Positions 7,705 to 15,361 of a stretch of 52,527 nt of DNA are shown here, piece after piece. Location of the stretch: NCBI RefSeq assembly GCF_900547205.1, contig NZ_URFY01000034.1, positions 1 through 52,527 of the forward strand, read 5' to 3'. The DNA comes from an uncultured Bacteroides sp. Its GTDB lineage: Bacteria > Bacteroidota > Bacteroidia > Bacteroidales > Bacteroidaceae. Every line of letters begins with the position of its first letter. Within the stretch, counting starts at the first letter, position 1. A program made the translations under genes and the position numbers. A model generated the notes under the pieces. That model did no database searches, had not been told where the DNA came from, and worked only from the letters and a program-made list of their open reading frames with translations.

Positions 7705-9651
7705 ATGGGACATTGTAGTTGCTGTGCACGCGGTTGCACGTCGGAAAAGAGTCACGTAGCTGAGACTTCTATATTTCATCAATACTGGAAAGTGATGATT
7801 TCCCTCCTATTATTAATAGGTGGGATGATAATGAATGCCATGAACATAGCCTTCTTTCGTGAAGGATACTTTGCCTTAGGTTGGTATGTGATAGCCTATC
7901 TTCCGGTAGGAATCCCCGTGATGAAAGAAGCTTGGGAGAGCATTAGAGAGAAAGAATATTTCAGCGAGTTTACCTTAATGATAGTGGCTACGCTCGGAGC
8001 TTTTTATATCGGCGAATATCCTGAAGGAGTAGCCGTGATGTTGTTTTATACGGTTGGTGAGCTGTTTCAGGAGAAAGCGGTGGATAAGGCAAAGCGAAAT
8101 ATTGGAGCTTTGCTCGATGTGCGCCCCGAACAAGCTATGGTATTCAGAGACGGTGGTCTGATGGTGGAGCGCCCCCAGAATGTAAATGTTGGTGAGACGA
8201 TTGAGATAAAGACCGGCGAACGCGTTCCTTTGGATGGCAAGATGCTCAATGAAGTGGCAGCTTTTAATACTGCTGCGTTGACCGGCGAAAGCGTTCCCCG
8301 CAATATACGTAAGGGTGAAGAAGTACTTGCGGGAATGATTGTGACAGATAAAGTAATTCGGATTGAAGTAACCCGGCCCTACGACAAGAGTGCACTGGCG
8401 CGGATATTGGAACTCGTTCAGAATGCTTCGGAGCGCAAAGCTCCCGCAGAGCTGTTCATCCGCAAGTTTGCTCGTGTATATACACCTATTGTGATAGCTT
8501 TGGCAGTACTAATAGTATTGCTTCCGCTTGCTTATTCATTAATAGATACTCAATTTGTGTTTACATTCAATGATTGGCTTTATAGGGCATTGGTCTTTCT
8601 GGTGATTTCGTGTCCGTGTGCGTTGGTGGTAAGTATCCCGCTAGGATATTTTGGAGGAATCGGTGCTGCATCCCGTTTGGGTATCCTGTTCAAAGGTGGC
8701 AATTATCTGGATGCCATTACAAAAATCAATACGGTGGTGTTCGATAAAACGGGGACTCTTACTAAAGGAACATTCGAGGTGCAAGCCCTGAAAAGTGAGT
8801 CAGGAATTTCGGAACAGGAACTAATCAGGCAGGTAGCTTCGGTAGAACATGGTAGTACGCACCCGATAGCCAAAGCCATCATGAGCTATGCAAAGCAGCA
8901 GAATATAGAGCTTGTATCTGCTACGGATATCAAAGAATATGCAGGTTTCGGCTTGGAAGCTACAATAGATGGCATTCCGGTTTTAGTCGGCAATTGCCGT
9001 TTATTATCTAAGTTTGGCATCGGCTATCCGGTGGAGCTGCGTGAGATAACGGATACCATTATAGTCTGTGCCATTGAAGGCAGATATGCCGGCTATTTAT
9101 TGCTGGCCGATGCATTGAAAGACGATGCAAAGTGCGCCATTGATAGTCTGAAAGCCTTGAATATCGAAAATATTCAGATTTTATCCGGAGATAAACAAAG
9201 TATTGTTACTAACTTTGCCGAAAAGCTTGGCATTTCAAAAGCTTATGGCGACTTGCTTCCCGAAGGGAAAGTGAAACATCTGGAAGAATTGCGTCGGGAT
9301 GAGACCAATCAAATCGCATTTGTCGGCGACGGAATGAACGACGCCCCTGTGCTTGCACTGAGCCATGTGGGCATTGCTATGGGAGGACTCGGCAGCGATG
9401 CAGCAATTGAAACCGCGGATGTAGTGATACAAACCGACCAACCGTCCAAAGTAGCCGAAGCTATAAAAGTAGGAAAACTGACTCGCCGCATCATATGGCA
9501 GAATGTATCGTTGGCATTCGGAGTAAAACTACTTGTGCTTATATTGGGAGCCGGAGGAATCGCCACACTTTGGGAAGCTGTTTTTGCAGACGTAGGCGTT
9601 GCTCTGTTAGCCATCATGAATGCCGTAAGAATACAGAAGATGATAAAATAA
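7705..9651 (+). CDS. Heavy-metal-translocating P-type ATPase (P1B-2, Zn/Cd/Pb type)
   Basis: This inner-membrane pump exports divalent soft metals with ATP. The 648-residue protein has a short Cys/His-rich N-terminus (MGHCSCCARGCTSEKSH) in place of the usual HMA domain, about eight membrane helices, the CPC metal site (C303-P-C305), the phosphorylated D347 in DKTGTLT, the HP motif in STHPIAKA and the hinge GDGMND (541-546). The late NVSLAFGVK and ADVGVALLA segments, with Lys and Asp, are typical of the Zn/Cd class rather than the Cu class. It is followed 6 bp later by a Fur-family gene; a palindrome at 7648-7662 may be the operator. Confidence 0.93.
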   Translation: MGHCSCCARGCTSEKSHVAETSIFHQYWKVMISLLLLIGGMIMNAMNIAFFREGYFALGWYVIAYLPVGIPVMKEAWESIREKEYFSEFTLMIVATLGAFYIGEYPEGVAVMLFYTVGELFQEKAVDKAKRNIGALLDVRPEQAMVFRDGGLMVERPQNVNVGETIEIKTGERVPLDGKMLNEVAAFNTAALTGESVPRNIRKGEEVLAGMIVTDKVIRIEVTRPYDKSALARILELVQNASERKAPAELFIRKFARVYTPIVIALAVLIVLLPLAYSLIDTQFVFTFNDWLYRALVFLVISCPCALVVSIPLGYFGGIGAASRLGILFKGGNYLDAITKINTVVFDKTGTLTKGTFEVQALKSESGISEQELIRQVASVEHGSTHPIAKAIMSYAKQQNIELVSATDIKEYAGFGLEATIDGIPVLVGNCRLLSKFGIGYPVELREITDTIIVCAIEGRYAGYLLLADALKDDAKCAIDSLKALNIENIQILSGDKQSIVTNFAEKLGISKAYGDLLPEGKVKHLEELRRDETNQIAFVGDGMNDAPVLALSHVGIAMGGLGSDAAIETADVVIQTDQPSKVAEAIKVGKLTRRIIWQNVSLAFGVKLLVLILGAGGIATLWEAVFADVGVALLAIMNAVRIQKMIK

Positions 9652-9657
9652 AAGAAT

Positions 9658-10074
9658 ATGGAAGAGAATATTTATTTGGATAAGTTGGAAAGAAGAGAGA
9701 TCAAACCAACTGCAATAAGACTTCTCATACTGAAAAATATGATGCAAGCCCAGCGTGCAGTATCATTGCTCGATTTGGAAACTTTGCTTGACACGGTCGA
9801 CAAATCGACCATTTCACGAACCATAGCCCTCTTCCATTCTCATCACCTCATCCATAGCATTGACGACGGAAGCGGTTCACTAAAATATGCCGTTTGCGAT
9901 AATTCCTGCAATTGCGTAGTGCAGGATTTACATTCACATTTCTATTGTGGGAAGTGTCATCGCACTTTCTGTTTGGCGGGCACTCATATTCCGTTGATTG
10001 ATTTACCGAAGGGGTTTACACTACATAGCATTAATTATGTTCTGAAAGGAGTCTGTCCGGAATGCTCCATTTAA
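9658..10074 (+). CDS. Fur-family metal-responsive transcriptional regulator
   Basis: The 138-residue protein has a winged-helix DNA-binding domain (about 1-85, with DKSTISRTIALFHSHHLIHSI) and a C-terminal domain with two structural-zinc pairs, CGKC (about 97-100) and CPEC (about 133-136), and a His-rich segment DLHSHFYC. It is the second gene of the P-type ATPase operon, which suggests control of zinc or cadmium efflux. Classical Zur represses uptake, so pairing a Fur-family protein with an efflux pump is less usual. Metal specificity cannot be read from the sequence. A strong terminator follows. Confidence 0.88.
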   Translation: MEENIYLDKLERREIKPTAIRLLILKNMMQAQRAVSLLDLETLLDTVDKSTISRTIALFHSHHLIHSIDDGSGSLKYAVCDNSCNCVVQDLHSHFYCGKCHRTFCLAGTHIPLIDLPKGFTLHSINYVLKGVCPECSI

Positions 10075-10076
10075 AA

Positions 10077-10119
10077 AAGCCGGAGCCTCAACGCGATAAA
10101 TATCGTTGGACTCCGGCTT
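10077..10119. terminator. Bidirectional terminator between the fur-like gene and mdh
   Basis: AAGCCGGAG...CTCAACG (10077-10093) pairs with CGTTGG.CTCCGGCTT (10103-10119), a GC-rich stem of about 16 bp with one bulge and a short loop, flanked by A and T runs. It serves the convergent genes on both sides. Confidence 0.85.
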
Positions 10120-10140
10120 GTCACTCTTATTGTTTGCTGC

Positions 10141-11142
10141 TTAGTCAATATTCTGATTCAAAGCGTGCCAGTCTTTGATGGCAGGTATGATACCCATCTC
10201 AATCACTTCATCACGCAACGTGCACAAGTGTTCGTAGCTCTTTTCTAGTTCTGCTTGTTCGGCAGGAGTTCCGGCTACTTCTTTATAAGTCACACCGTCT
10301 TTGGTAATCGAAGTTTCCATAGCCATCATGATATGGTCGAATTTACCGTTAGAAACATACGTTCCGGCAGGCCAGCGGAAAGGTTGTCCACCCATAGCGG
10401 CGGCAATCATTTCGATAGAAAGATATGCAGGGCTTTGGAAAGAAGAACGTCCGCGCAGGTCGATGATATGCTTTCCACCTTGTATTACACGCACTTTCAG
10501 TTCTTCCCATTCATTCAATGGAAGACGGGTAGTGCCGATGAAGTCAGTCAGTGGTTCACCTTTTATTTTTGTAGTAGAAGCGAATACAGCCATTTGCTCG
10601 CCATGTCCGCCATAAGTGCGGCAGTTCTGAATATCAGAAGCAGGTATATGGAAGTATTTCACCAGTTCGTTTTGTAGGCGGGTGCTGTCCAAACCAGCCA
10701 ATGTGGAAACCTGAGACGGTTTCAGACCGGAGTATAATAAGGTAATCAAACCTGTAATGTCAGCAGGATTGAAGATTACAACGATGTGCTTCACATTCGG
10801 GCAATACTGACGAACGTCCTTGCCGAATTGAGCTGCTATTTCTGCATTACCTTTCAACAAGTCTTCGCGAGTCATACCTGCCTTACGGGCTGCACCACCG
10901 GAAGAAACAATGTAAGAAGCTCCTGTCAACGCTTCTTTGATATCAGAAGTATAAGTCAGGTTGACACCTTCGAAGCCGCAGTGATACAATTCTTCGGCTA
11001 CTCCTTCCAAAGCAGGAGCGAACGGGTCGTATAGACAAATATTCGGAGTAAGTTTCATCATCATGGCAGTTTGAGCCATATTGGAGCCAATCATTCCGGC
11101 AGCTCCTACAATCGTAAGTTTCTCGTTGGTTAAAAAATCCAT
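10141..11142 (-). CDS. mdh: Malate dehydrogenase-like NAD-dependent dehydrogenase
   Basis: The enzyme interconverts malate and oxaloacetate in the cytoplasm. The 333-residue protein has the Rossmann loop TIVGAAGMIGSN, the NAD-binding IVVIFNPADI segment, the substrate-binding GLDSTRLQNEL and the catalytic His in YGGHGEQMAVF. The frame is open up to an ATG at 11205, but the -7 box TACCTTTG (11199-11192) overlaps those first codons, so transcription must start later. MDFLTNEKLTIVG (ATG at 11142) is therefore taken as the start. It runs convergent to the fur-like gene. Substrate is assigned from family resemblance; a related 2-hydroxyacid dehydrogenase is the alternative. Confidence 0.88.
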   Translation of the reverse strand: MDFLTNEKLTIVGAAGMIGSNMAQTAMMMKLTPNICLYDPFAPALEGVAEELYHCGFEGVNLTYTSDIKEALTGASYIVSSGGAARKAGMTREDLLKGNAEIAAQFGKDVRQYCPNVKHIVVIFNPADITGLITLLYSGLKPSQVSTLAGLDSTRLQNELVKYFHIPASDIQNCRTYGGHGEQMAVFASTTKIKGEPLTDFIGTTRLPLNEWEELKVRVIQGGKHIIDLRGRSSFQSPAYLSIEMIAAAMGGQPFRWPAGTYVSNGKFDHIMMAMETSITKDGVTYKEVAGTPAEQAELEKSYEHLCTLRDEVIEMGIIPAIKDWHALNQNID

Positions 11143-11191
11143 AAATTCTATATGTTTAAAGGTGAATAATCTATCTTTCTTTTTGTCGACA

Positions 11192-11199
11192 CAAAGGTA
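11192..11199 (-). promoter_or_regulatory. -7 promoter box of mdh
   Basis: The minus strand reads TACCTTTG, matching TANNTTTG, about 50 nt upstream of the ATG at 11142. It falls inside the longest open frame and decides the start choice. Confidence 0.6.
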
Positions 11200-11291
11200 A
11201 CGCATTATTCTTCTGATTGTTCATCGAAAATAGTTTTGATTGATAACGAAAAGTTATAGCTGACAGATAAGCGTATGTAGGCAAAATAGAC

Positions 11292-11299
11292 TATCTTTG
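11292..11299 (+). promoter_or_regulatory. -7 promoter box of the CvfB-like gene
   Basis: TATCTTTG matches TANNTTTG and lies 29 nt before the ATG at 11329. No clear -33 element is seen. Confidence 0.6.
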
Positions 11300-11328
11300 T
11301 GCATAGTATTATATAAAAGAATAGGAAT

Positions 11329-12168
11329 ATGAGCATCGAATTAGGAAAATTCAATCAGCTTGAAGTAGTGAAAGAGGTAGATTTCGGTTTGTATCTGGAT
11401 GGAGATGAAGAGGGAGAAATCCTTTTGCCTTCCCGTTATGTGCCCGAAGATTGTAAGATAGGAGACTTCTTGAACGTCTTTCTTTACCTGGATATGGATG
11501 AACGGTTGATTGCCACTACGCTGACTCCGTTGGTGCAGGTTGGTCAGTTTGCTTGTCTGGAGGTAGCTTGGGTAAATCAGTTCGGGGCTTTCCTGAATTG
11601 GGGGTTGATGAAAGATTTGTTTGTTCCGTTCAGTGAGCAGAAGATGAAAATGCAGGTAGGGCGGAAGTATGTGGTGCACGCACATCTGGATGAAGAAAGT
11701 TATCGTATTGTGGCTTCCGCAAAGGTAGAACGTTATCTGTCGAAAGAGATGCCGGAGTATGCACCGAACGACGAAGTCAATATCCTTATCTGGCAGAAGA
11801 CGGACTTGGGATTCAAGGCGATTATAGATAATAAGTATAGCGGACTGCTTTACGAGAATGAAATATTTGTTCCGTTGGAGACGGGAATGGAGCTGAAAGC
11901 TTTCGTGAAACAAGTGCGCGAGGATGGCAAAGTAGATTTGATTCTTCAGAAACCGGGCTTTGAGAAGATAGACGATTTCTCAAAAACATTGCTCGACTAT
12001 ATCAAAGAGCATGACGGGCGAATCAACCTGAACGATAAAAGTCCTGCTGAAGATATTTACGATACGTTTGGTGTCAGCAAGAAAACCTTCAAGAAAGCTG
12101 TGGGAGATTTGTATAAGAAACGTCTGATTGCGTTGCATGAGGACGGCATTACTTTGGCGGATGCCTAA
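11329..12168 (+). CDS. CvfB-like S1 RNA-binding protein
   Basis: The 279-residue protein fits the CvfB/YitL family: tandem S1-like OB domains (about 1-65, 68-135 and 145-210) followed by a small C-terminal winged helix (about 220-279, with INLNDKSPAEDIYDTFGVSKKTFKKAVGDLYKKRLI). Members bind RNA and affect virulence-factor expression in Firmicutes; the role in Bacteroides is not known to me. No signal peptide or membrane segment is present. It is a single-gene unit with its own promoter and terminator. Confidence 0.88.
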   Translation: MSIELGKFNQLEVVKEVDFGLYLDGDEEGEILLPSRYVPEDCKIGDFLNVFLYLDMDERLIATTLTPLVQVGQFACLEVAWVNQFGAFLNWGLMKDLFVPFSEQKMKMQVGRKYVVHAHLDEESYRIVASAKVERYLSKEMPEYAPNDEVNILIWQKTDLGFKAIIDNKYSGLLYENEIFVPLETGMELKAFVKQVREDGKVDLILQKPGFEKIDDFSKTLLDYIKEHDGRINLNDKSPAEDIYDTFGVSKKTFKKAVGDLYKKRLIALHEDGITLADA

Positions 12169-12211
12169 ACGGAATAGGGAAATCCCTACATACGAATAGA
12201 GAGAATCATTG

Positions 12212-12240
12212 GGGTGGGGAGTTTCCTCACCCTATTTTTG
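12212..12240 (+). terminator. Terminator after the CvfB-like gene (may overlap a promoter)
   Basis: GGGTGGGGA (12212-12220) pairs with TCCTCACCC (12224-12232) through a 9-bp stem with one G-T pair, followed by TATTTTTG. The last eight bases (12233-12240) also match the -7 consensus TANNTTTG, 46 nt before the next gene, so the T tract may double as the promoter of the DUF4476 operon. Confidence 0.6.
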
Positions 12241-12286
12241 TGATATCAGATTAAGATAGTAATAATAATAAAAAACTTGATAAGCT

Positions 12287-12970
12287 ATGCGTAAGATAAT
12301 AGTAACTTTCTTTATCCTGTTGGCCGCCCTATCGTTAAAAGCACAACGTGTCAGTGGAATCCGTATTGATGGTGGAGATACCCCCATCCTTGTTTATTTT
12401 GGAGGAAATCAGATGTGTTTGCCAACTACCAGTTGCTTTGTAGCTAACCTGAAATCGGGATATTATACGGTAGAAATCTATGCTACCCGCTTTGCCTCCC
12501 GGCCGGGAGAACGTGTCTGGAAAGGAGAACGGTTGTATAACGAACGCGTATATTTCAACGGAAACGAGGTGAAAGATATATTTGTGGAAGGTCGTGGAAA
12601 CCTTCGTCCCGACAGACCCGGACAGGGAGCATATCACCCGGGGCATGACCGGCCGGACTATAATACTCATGCCAGAGTGATGAATGACCAACTTTTCAAG
12701 ACGTTTCTCAGTAAGGTGAAGAAGGAACCTTTTAAGGATGGCCGTAAAGCATTGATAAATACAGCGCTTGCTAACTCCGACTTTACTTCCGGACAATGCC
12801 TGCAACTGGCGAAGATTTTTCCTTTTGATGATGACCGTATGGAGATGATGAAGATGATGTATCCTAGAATTGTGGATAAAGAAGCTTTCTTTACGGCGAT
12901 TGATGCGCTTACATTCTCATCTAATAAAGAAGAGATGAATAAGTTTATTCAAAATTATGGCAGACGCTAA
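12287..12970 (+). CDS. Secreted DUF4476-domain protein
   Basis: The 227-residue protein has a signal peptide (MRKIIVTFFILLAALSLKA). The N-terminal half (about 20-110) looks like a small beta domain (PILVYFGGNQMCLPT, GYYTVEIYAT). A Pro/Gly/Arg linker (about 105-125, RPDRPGQGAYHPGHDRPDY) leads to a helical C-terminal DUF4476 (about 130-225; DQLFKTFLSKVKKEPFKDGR, DFTSGQCLQLAKIF). Function is unknown. It starts a three-gene run; the next gene carries a second DUF4476 copy 20 bp downstream. Confidence 0.8.
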   Translation: MRKIIVTFFILLAALSLKAQRVSGIRIDGGDTPILVYFGGNQMCLPTTSCFVANLKSGYYTVEIYATRFASRPGERVWKGERLYNERVYFNGNEVKDIFVEGRGNLRPDRPGQGAYHPGHDRPDYNTHARVMNDQLFKTFLSKVKKEPFKDGRKALINTALANSDFTSGQCLQLAKIFPFDDDRMEMMKMMYPRIVDKEAFFTAIDALTFSSNKEEMNKFIQNYGRR

Positions 12971-12990
12971 TATTAACTATTAAAAAATCT

Positions 12991-13680
12991 ATGGCTATGA
13001 AAAAGATACATATTATTCTACTGTCCTTGCTGATGGTTTTAGGTAGCAGTTGTTCACGTTCATACTACATCTCAAAGAAAAATGTGATGGATATACATAA
13101 CGGAATGACTCAGCAGGAAGTTCAGACCATTTTGGGTAAGCCGGATTATCGACGTTTCAGTGGTAATATGGAGGAATGGGAGTTTTATCGTGATGATGGT
13201 ACACCGGTTGTTGTTCCGAGTCCAATCACGATTATCGTTCAGTTTATCAATAGGGAGGTGGTTGGTATGAATACTTTTGCCGGTCACGGCAGACCTTCAT
13301 CTCATCATCCGGTTGTAGTTCCTCCTCCCATTGCCAATGTAGAGGTTTATCCCGATGGTGGTCCTTCAAAGGAGGTGAGTGTAATGACTGATTCTGAATT
13401 TGACAATTTCATTGAAAAACTAAAATTCACCATCATGGATGATGACCAGAAGAGGATGATTGAACGGATGTTGAAAGAACATGATGTAACTTCAGCTCAA
13501 TGCTTGAGGATAGTAAAAGAGATAAGTTACACGCCCGATAAGGTTGAGATAATGAAGAAACTATATCCTTATGTCAGGGATAAACAGAATTTTAATAAGG
13601 TGATTGATACTTTGTTTTCTTCTATATATAAAGAGGAGATGTACAAGTTCATCAAGGAATATCATCAATCGAATAATTAA
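12991..13680 (+). CDS. Lipoprotein with BamE/SmpA-like N-terminus and DUF4476
   Basis: The 229-residue protein has a lipobox ending VLGSSC (Cys about 21), so it should be membrane-anchored. The next segment (about 25-95, MDIHNGMTQQEVQTILGKPD then EEWEFYRDD) looks like the BamE/SmpA fold. A Pro-rich linker is followed by DUF4476 (about 130-227), clearly paralogous to that of the upstream gene (TSAQCLRIVKEI versus TSGQCLQLAKIF). The ATG at 12997 is an alternative start. Role unknown; an envelope-assembly or stress role is inference. Confidence 0.8.
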   Translation: MAMKKIHIILLSLLMVLGSSCSRSYYISKKNVMDIHNGMTQQEVQTILGKPDYRRFSGNMEEWEFYRDDGTPVVVPSPITIIVQFINREVVGMNTFAGHGRPSSHHPVVVPPPIANVEVYPDGGPSKEVSVMTDSEFDNFIEKLKFTIMDDDQKRMIERMLKEHDVTSAQCLRIVKEISYTPDKVEIMKKLYPYVRDKQNFNKVIDTLFSSIYKEEMYKFIKEYHQSNN

Positions 13681-13694
13681 TAGGAGATTAGATT

Positions 13695-15029
13695 ATGAAA
13701 CGAATACTATTTTTACTCTTTGCTATCGGCCTAGGTGCCAGTATGACTGTGATGGCAGGGATGAGCACTAGCAAAGTGCGTAAGGAGACACGTTTTCTTA
13801 CGGATAAGATGGCATATGAATTGAGTTTGAGCACTCAACAATATAATGATGCTTATGAGATTAACTATGATTTCATCTATTCCGTACGTAACATCATGGA
13901 TTATGTGGTGCGTGGGTATGAGTGGGCATTGGATGATTATTATGAAGCGTTGGATATTCGTAATGACGACCTTCGTTGGGTGTTGAGCAACGTTCAATAT
14001 CAAAGATTCCTTGGAGCAGAGTATTTCTATCGGCCTATCTATGTTGATAGGGGGAAATGGAATTTCCGGGTGTATATCAATTATCCGAACCGTAGCTTAT
14101 TCTATTTTGGAACGCCTTATCATTATCGTACTTATAGTGGTGCGCATTATCGTCCTCATTTTCATCATACCAGTTACTACAGAGGTCGATATAATAACTT
14201 TCATCATTATTCTGCACCGCATCGGGTAAGGGATGAGAGAGTGTTTCACTCATATCGCCGTTCGGATTTTGGTTCGGTTCGCTTCCGTCCCAATAGCTCT
14301 ACTCGTCCACATAATGCACCGACTAGACCAGGCGTAACGAATCGTCCGGGTAACTCATCAAGGCCGGGTAACTCGACAAGACCAGGTACATCATCGCGTC
14401 CAGATAATCATACCCGTCCCGGCGGTACTACAACCCGCCCCGGCACATCGACGCGTCCTCGTCCTGATTCAGATCGTAGACCTTCAAACTCTGGACGCCC
14501 ATCAACATCCGGAAAAGAAGAGAAACCGAATAAGGAAACGACTCCGAATCGTCGTCCGAACATGAACTCAGGTTCATCAAGCTCTGGTCGTAGGCCGTCG
14601 GGTGGTAGTAGTACCACAAGACCTAATCGTGAAAGTGGACGTACGGGTAGCAGTAGCAGTTCCGGTGTAAATACGAATAGACGAAGCGAAAGCGGTTCAT
14701 CTGCTAGAGGTAGTAGTTCTTCTTCCAGAACTAATAGTTCTTCCAGTAATCGGGAAAGCGGTAATTCAAGTCGTAATAGTGGTAGCACTTCAAGTAGAAG
14801 CAATAGCTCAAGTGGAAGTAGCAACTCAAGTAGAAGCAGCTCAAGTAGAAGTAGTGCCAGCCCTAGTCGCAGCAGCAACACTGGAAGTAGTCGCAGTAGC
14901 AGTTCCAGCCGCAGCAATGTTTCCGGCAGTAAAACAGAAAAACGTTCCTCTTCCGAAAGTACGAGAAGCAATAGCAGCAGCCGAAGCTCTTCCCGTTCAT
15001 CCGAAAGAGGCAACAATTCGAGAAGATAA
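13695..15029 (+). CDS. Secreted protein with a long Ser/Arg/Asn-rich low-complexity tail
   Basis: The 444-residue protein has a signal peptide (MKRILFLLFAIGLGASMTVMA). The globular part (about 25-165) includes DKMAYELSLSTQQYNDAYEI, reminiscent of the LxLTxxQ helices of Spy/CpxP proteins, and a Tyr/Arg/His-rich stretch (about 120-185). Residues about 195-444 are low complexity: RPG and TRPG repeats, then almost only S, R, G, N and T. The tail is very basic and probably disordered, perhaps binding acidic surface polymers. It ends a three-gene run with the DUF4476 genes. Function is not recognised. Confidence 0.7.
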   Translation: MKRILFLLFAIGLGASMTVMAGMSTSKVRKETRFLTDKMAYELSLSTQQYNDAYEINYDFIYSVRNIMDYVVRGYEWALDDYYEALDIRNDDLRWVLSNVQYQRFLGAEYFYRPIYVDRGKWNFRVYINYPNRSLFYFGTPYHYRTYSGAHYRPHFHHTSYYRGRYNNFHHYSAPHRVRDERVFHSYRRSDFGSVRFRPNSSTRPHNAPTRPGVTNRPGNSSRPGNSTRPGTSSRPDNHTRPGGTTTRPGTSTRPRPDSDRRPSNSGRPSTSGKEEKPNKETTPNRRPNMNSGSSSSGRRPSGGSSTTRPNRESGRTGSSSSSGVNTNRRSESGSSARGSSSSSRTNSSSSNRESGNSSRNSGSTSSRSNSSSGSSNSSRSSSSRSSASPSRSSNTGSSRSSSSSRSNVSGSKTEKRSSSESTRSNSSSRSSSRSSERGNNSRR

Positions 15030-15138
15030 CCTATTCCTTTATTATATATATCATTATCATTGCTCCACAGCGGTAGGAGAACTAGACTCCGGCATCGCGC
15101 CGGCTAGACTATTCCGGGCATTGCCCGTTACTTGGATT

Positions 15139-15172
15139 TCGGGGCGGATACACATCCGCCCCGATTTTGTTT
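15139..15172 (+). terminator. Terminator after the Ser/Arg-rich gene
   Basis: TCGGGGCGGA (15139-15148) pairs perfectly with TCCGCCCCGA (15155-15164) around a 6-nt loop and is followed by TTTTGTTT. It is a classic intrinsic terminator 110 bp past the stop. A second short inverted pair (CGGGCATTGCCCG, near 15116-15128) precedes it. Confidence 0.85.
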
Positions 15173-15275
15173 ACTTCAATTTTGTTCCCTAAAAGTAGTT
15201 GTTTTTCTCGCTACTAATGTGAAAATAGTATATTGAGGGGGATAAAAAACAGCAAAAACACATATTATTTGCGAT

Positions 15276-15309
15276 ATTAATCTTTTGTTAAGGTCTGCAT
15301 TAATCTTTT
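15276..15309 (+). promoter_or_regulatory. Direct repeat ATTAATCTTTT upstream of the peptide-utilisation operon
   Basis: ATTAATCTTTT occurs at 15276-15286 and 15299-15309, 23 bp apart, with a weaker TTAATG at 15320-15325. The pair lies about 60-85 bp before the lipoprotein start. No clean TANNTTTG box is seen here, so this may be an activator-dependent promoter. Regulator and function are inferred. Confidence 0.35.
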
Positions 15310-15361
15310 CGTTTACTCGTTAATGTTACTTTTACGCTCCAAACCAATACTTTTTAATATT

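Noticed and set aside
11143..11205. Longer N-terminus for malate dehydrogenase
   Set aside because: The first codons overlap a TACCTTTG promoter box, and the added residues are not part of the Rossmann fold.
14408..15016. 202-residue minus-strand open frame rich in Leu/Arg/Glu
   Set aside because: It is the antisense shadow of the Ser/Arg repeat region of the secreted protein; its low complexity mirrors AGC/AGT/CGT codons and it has no start signal.
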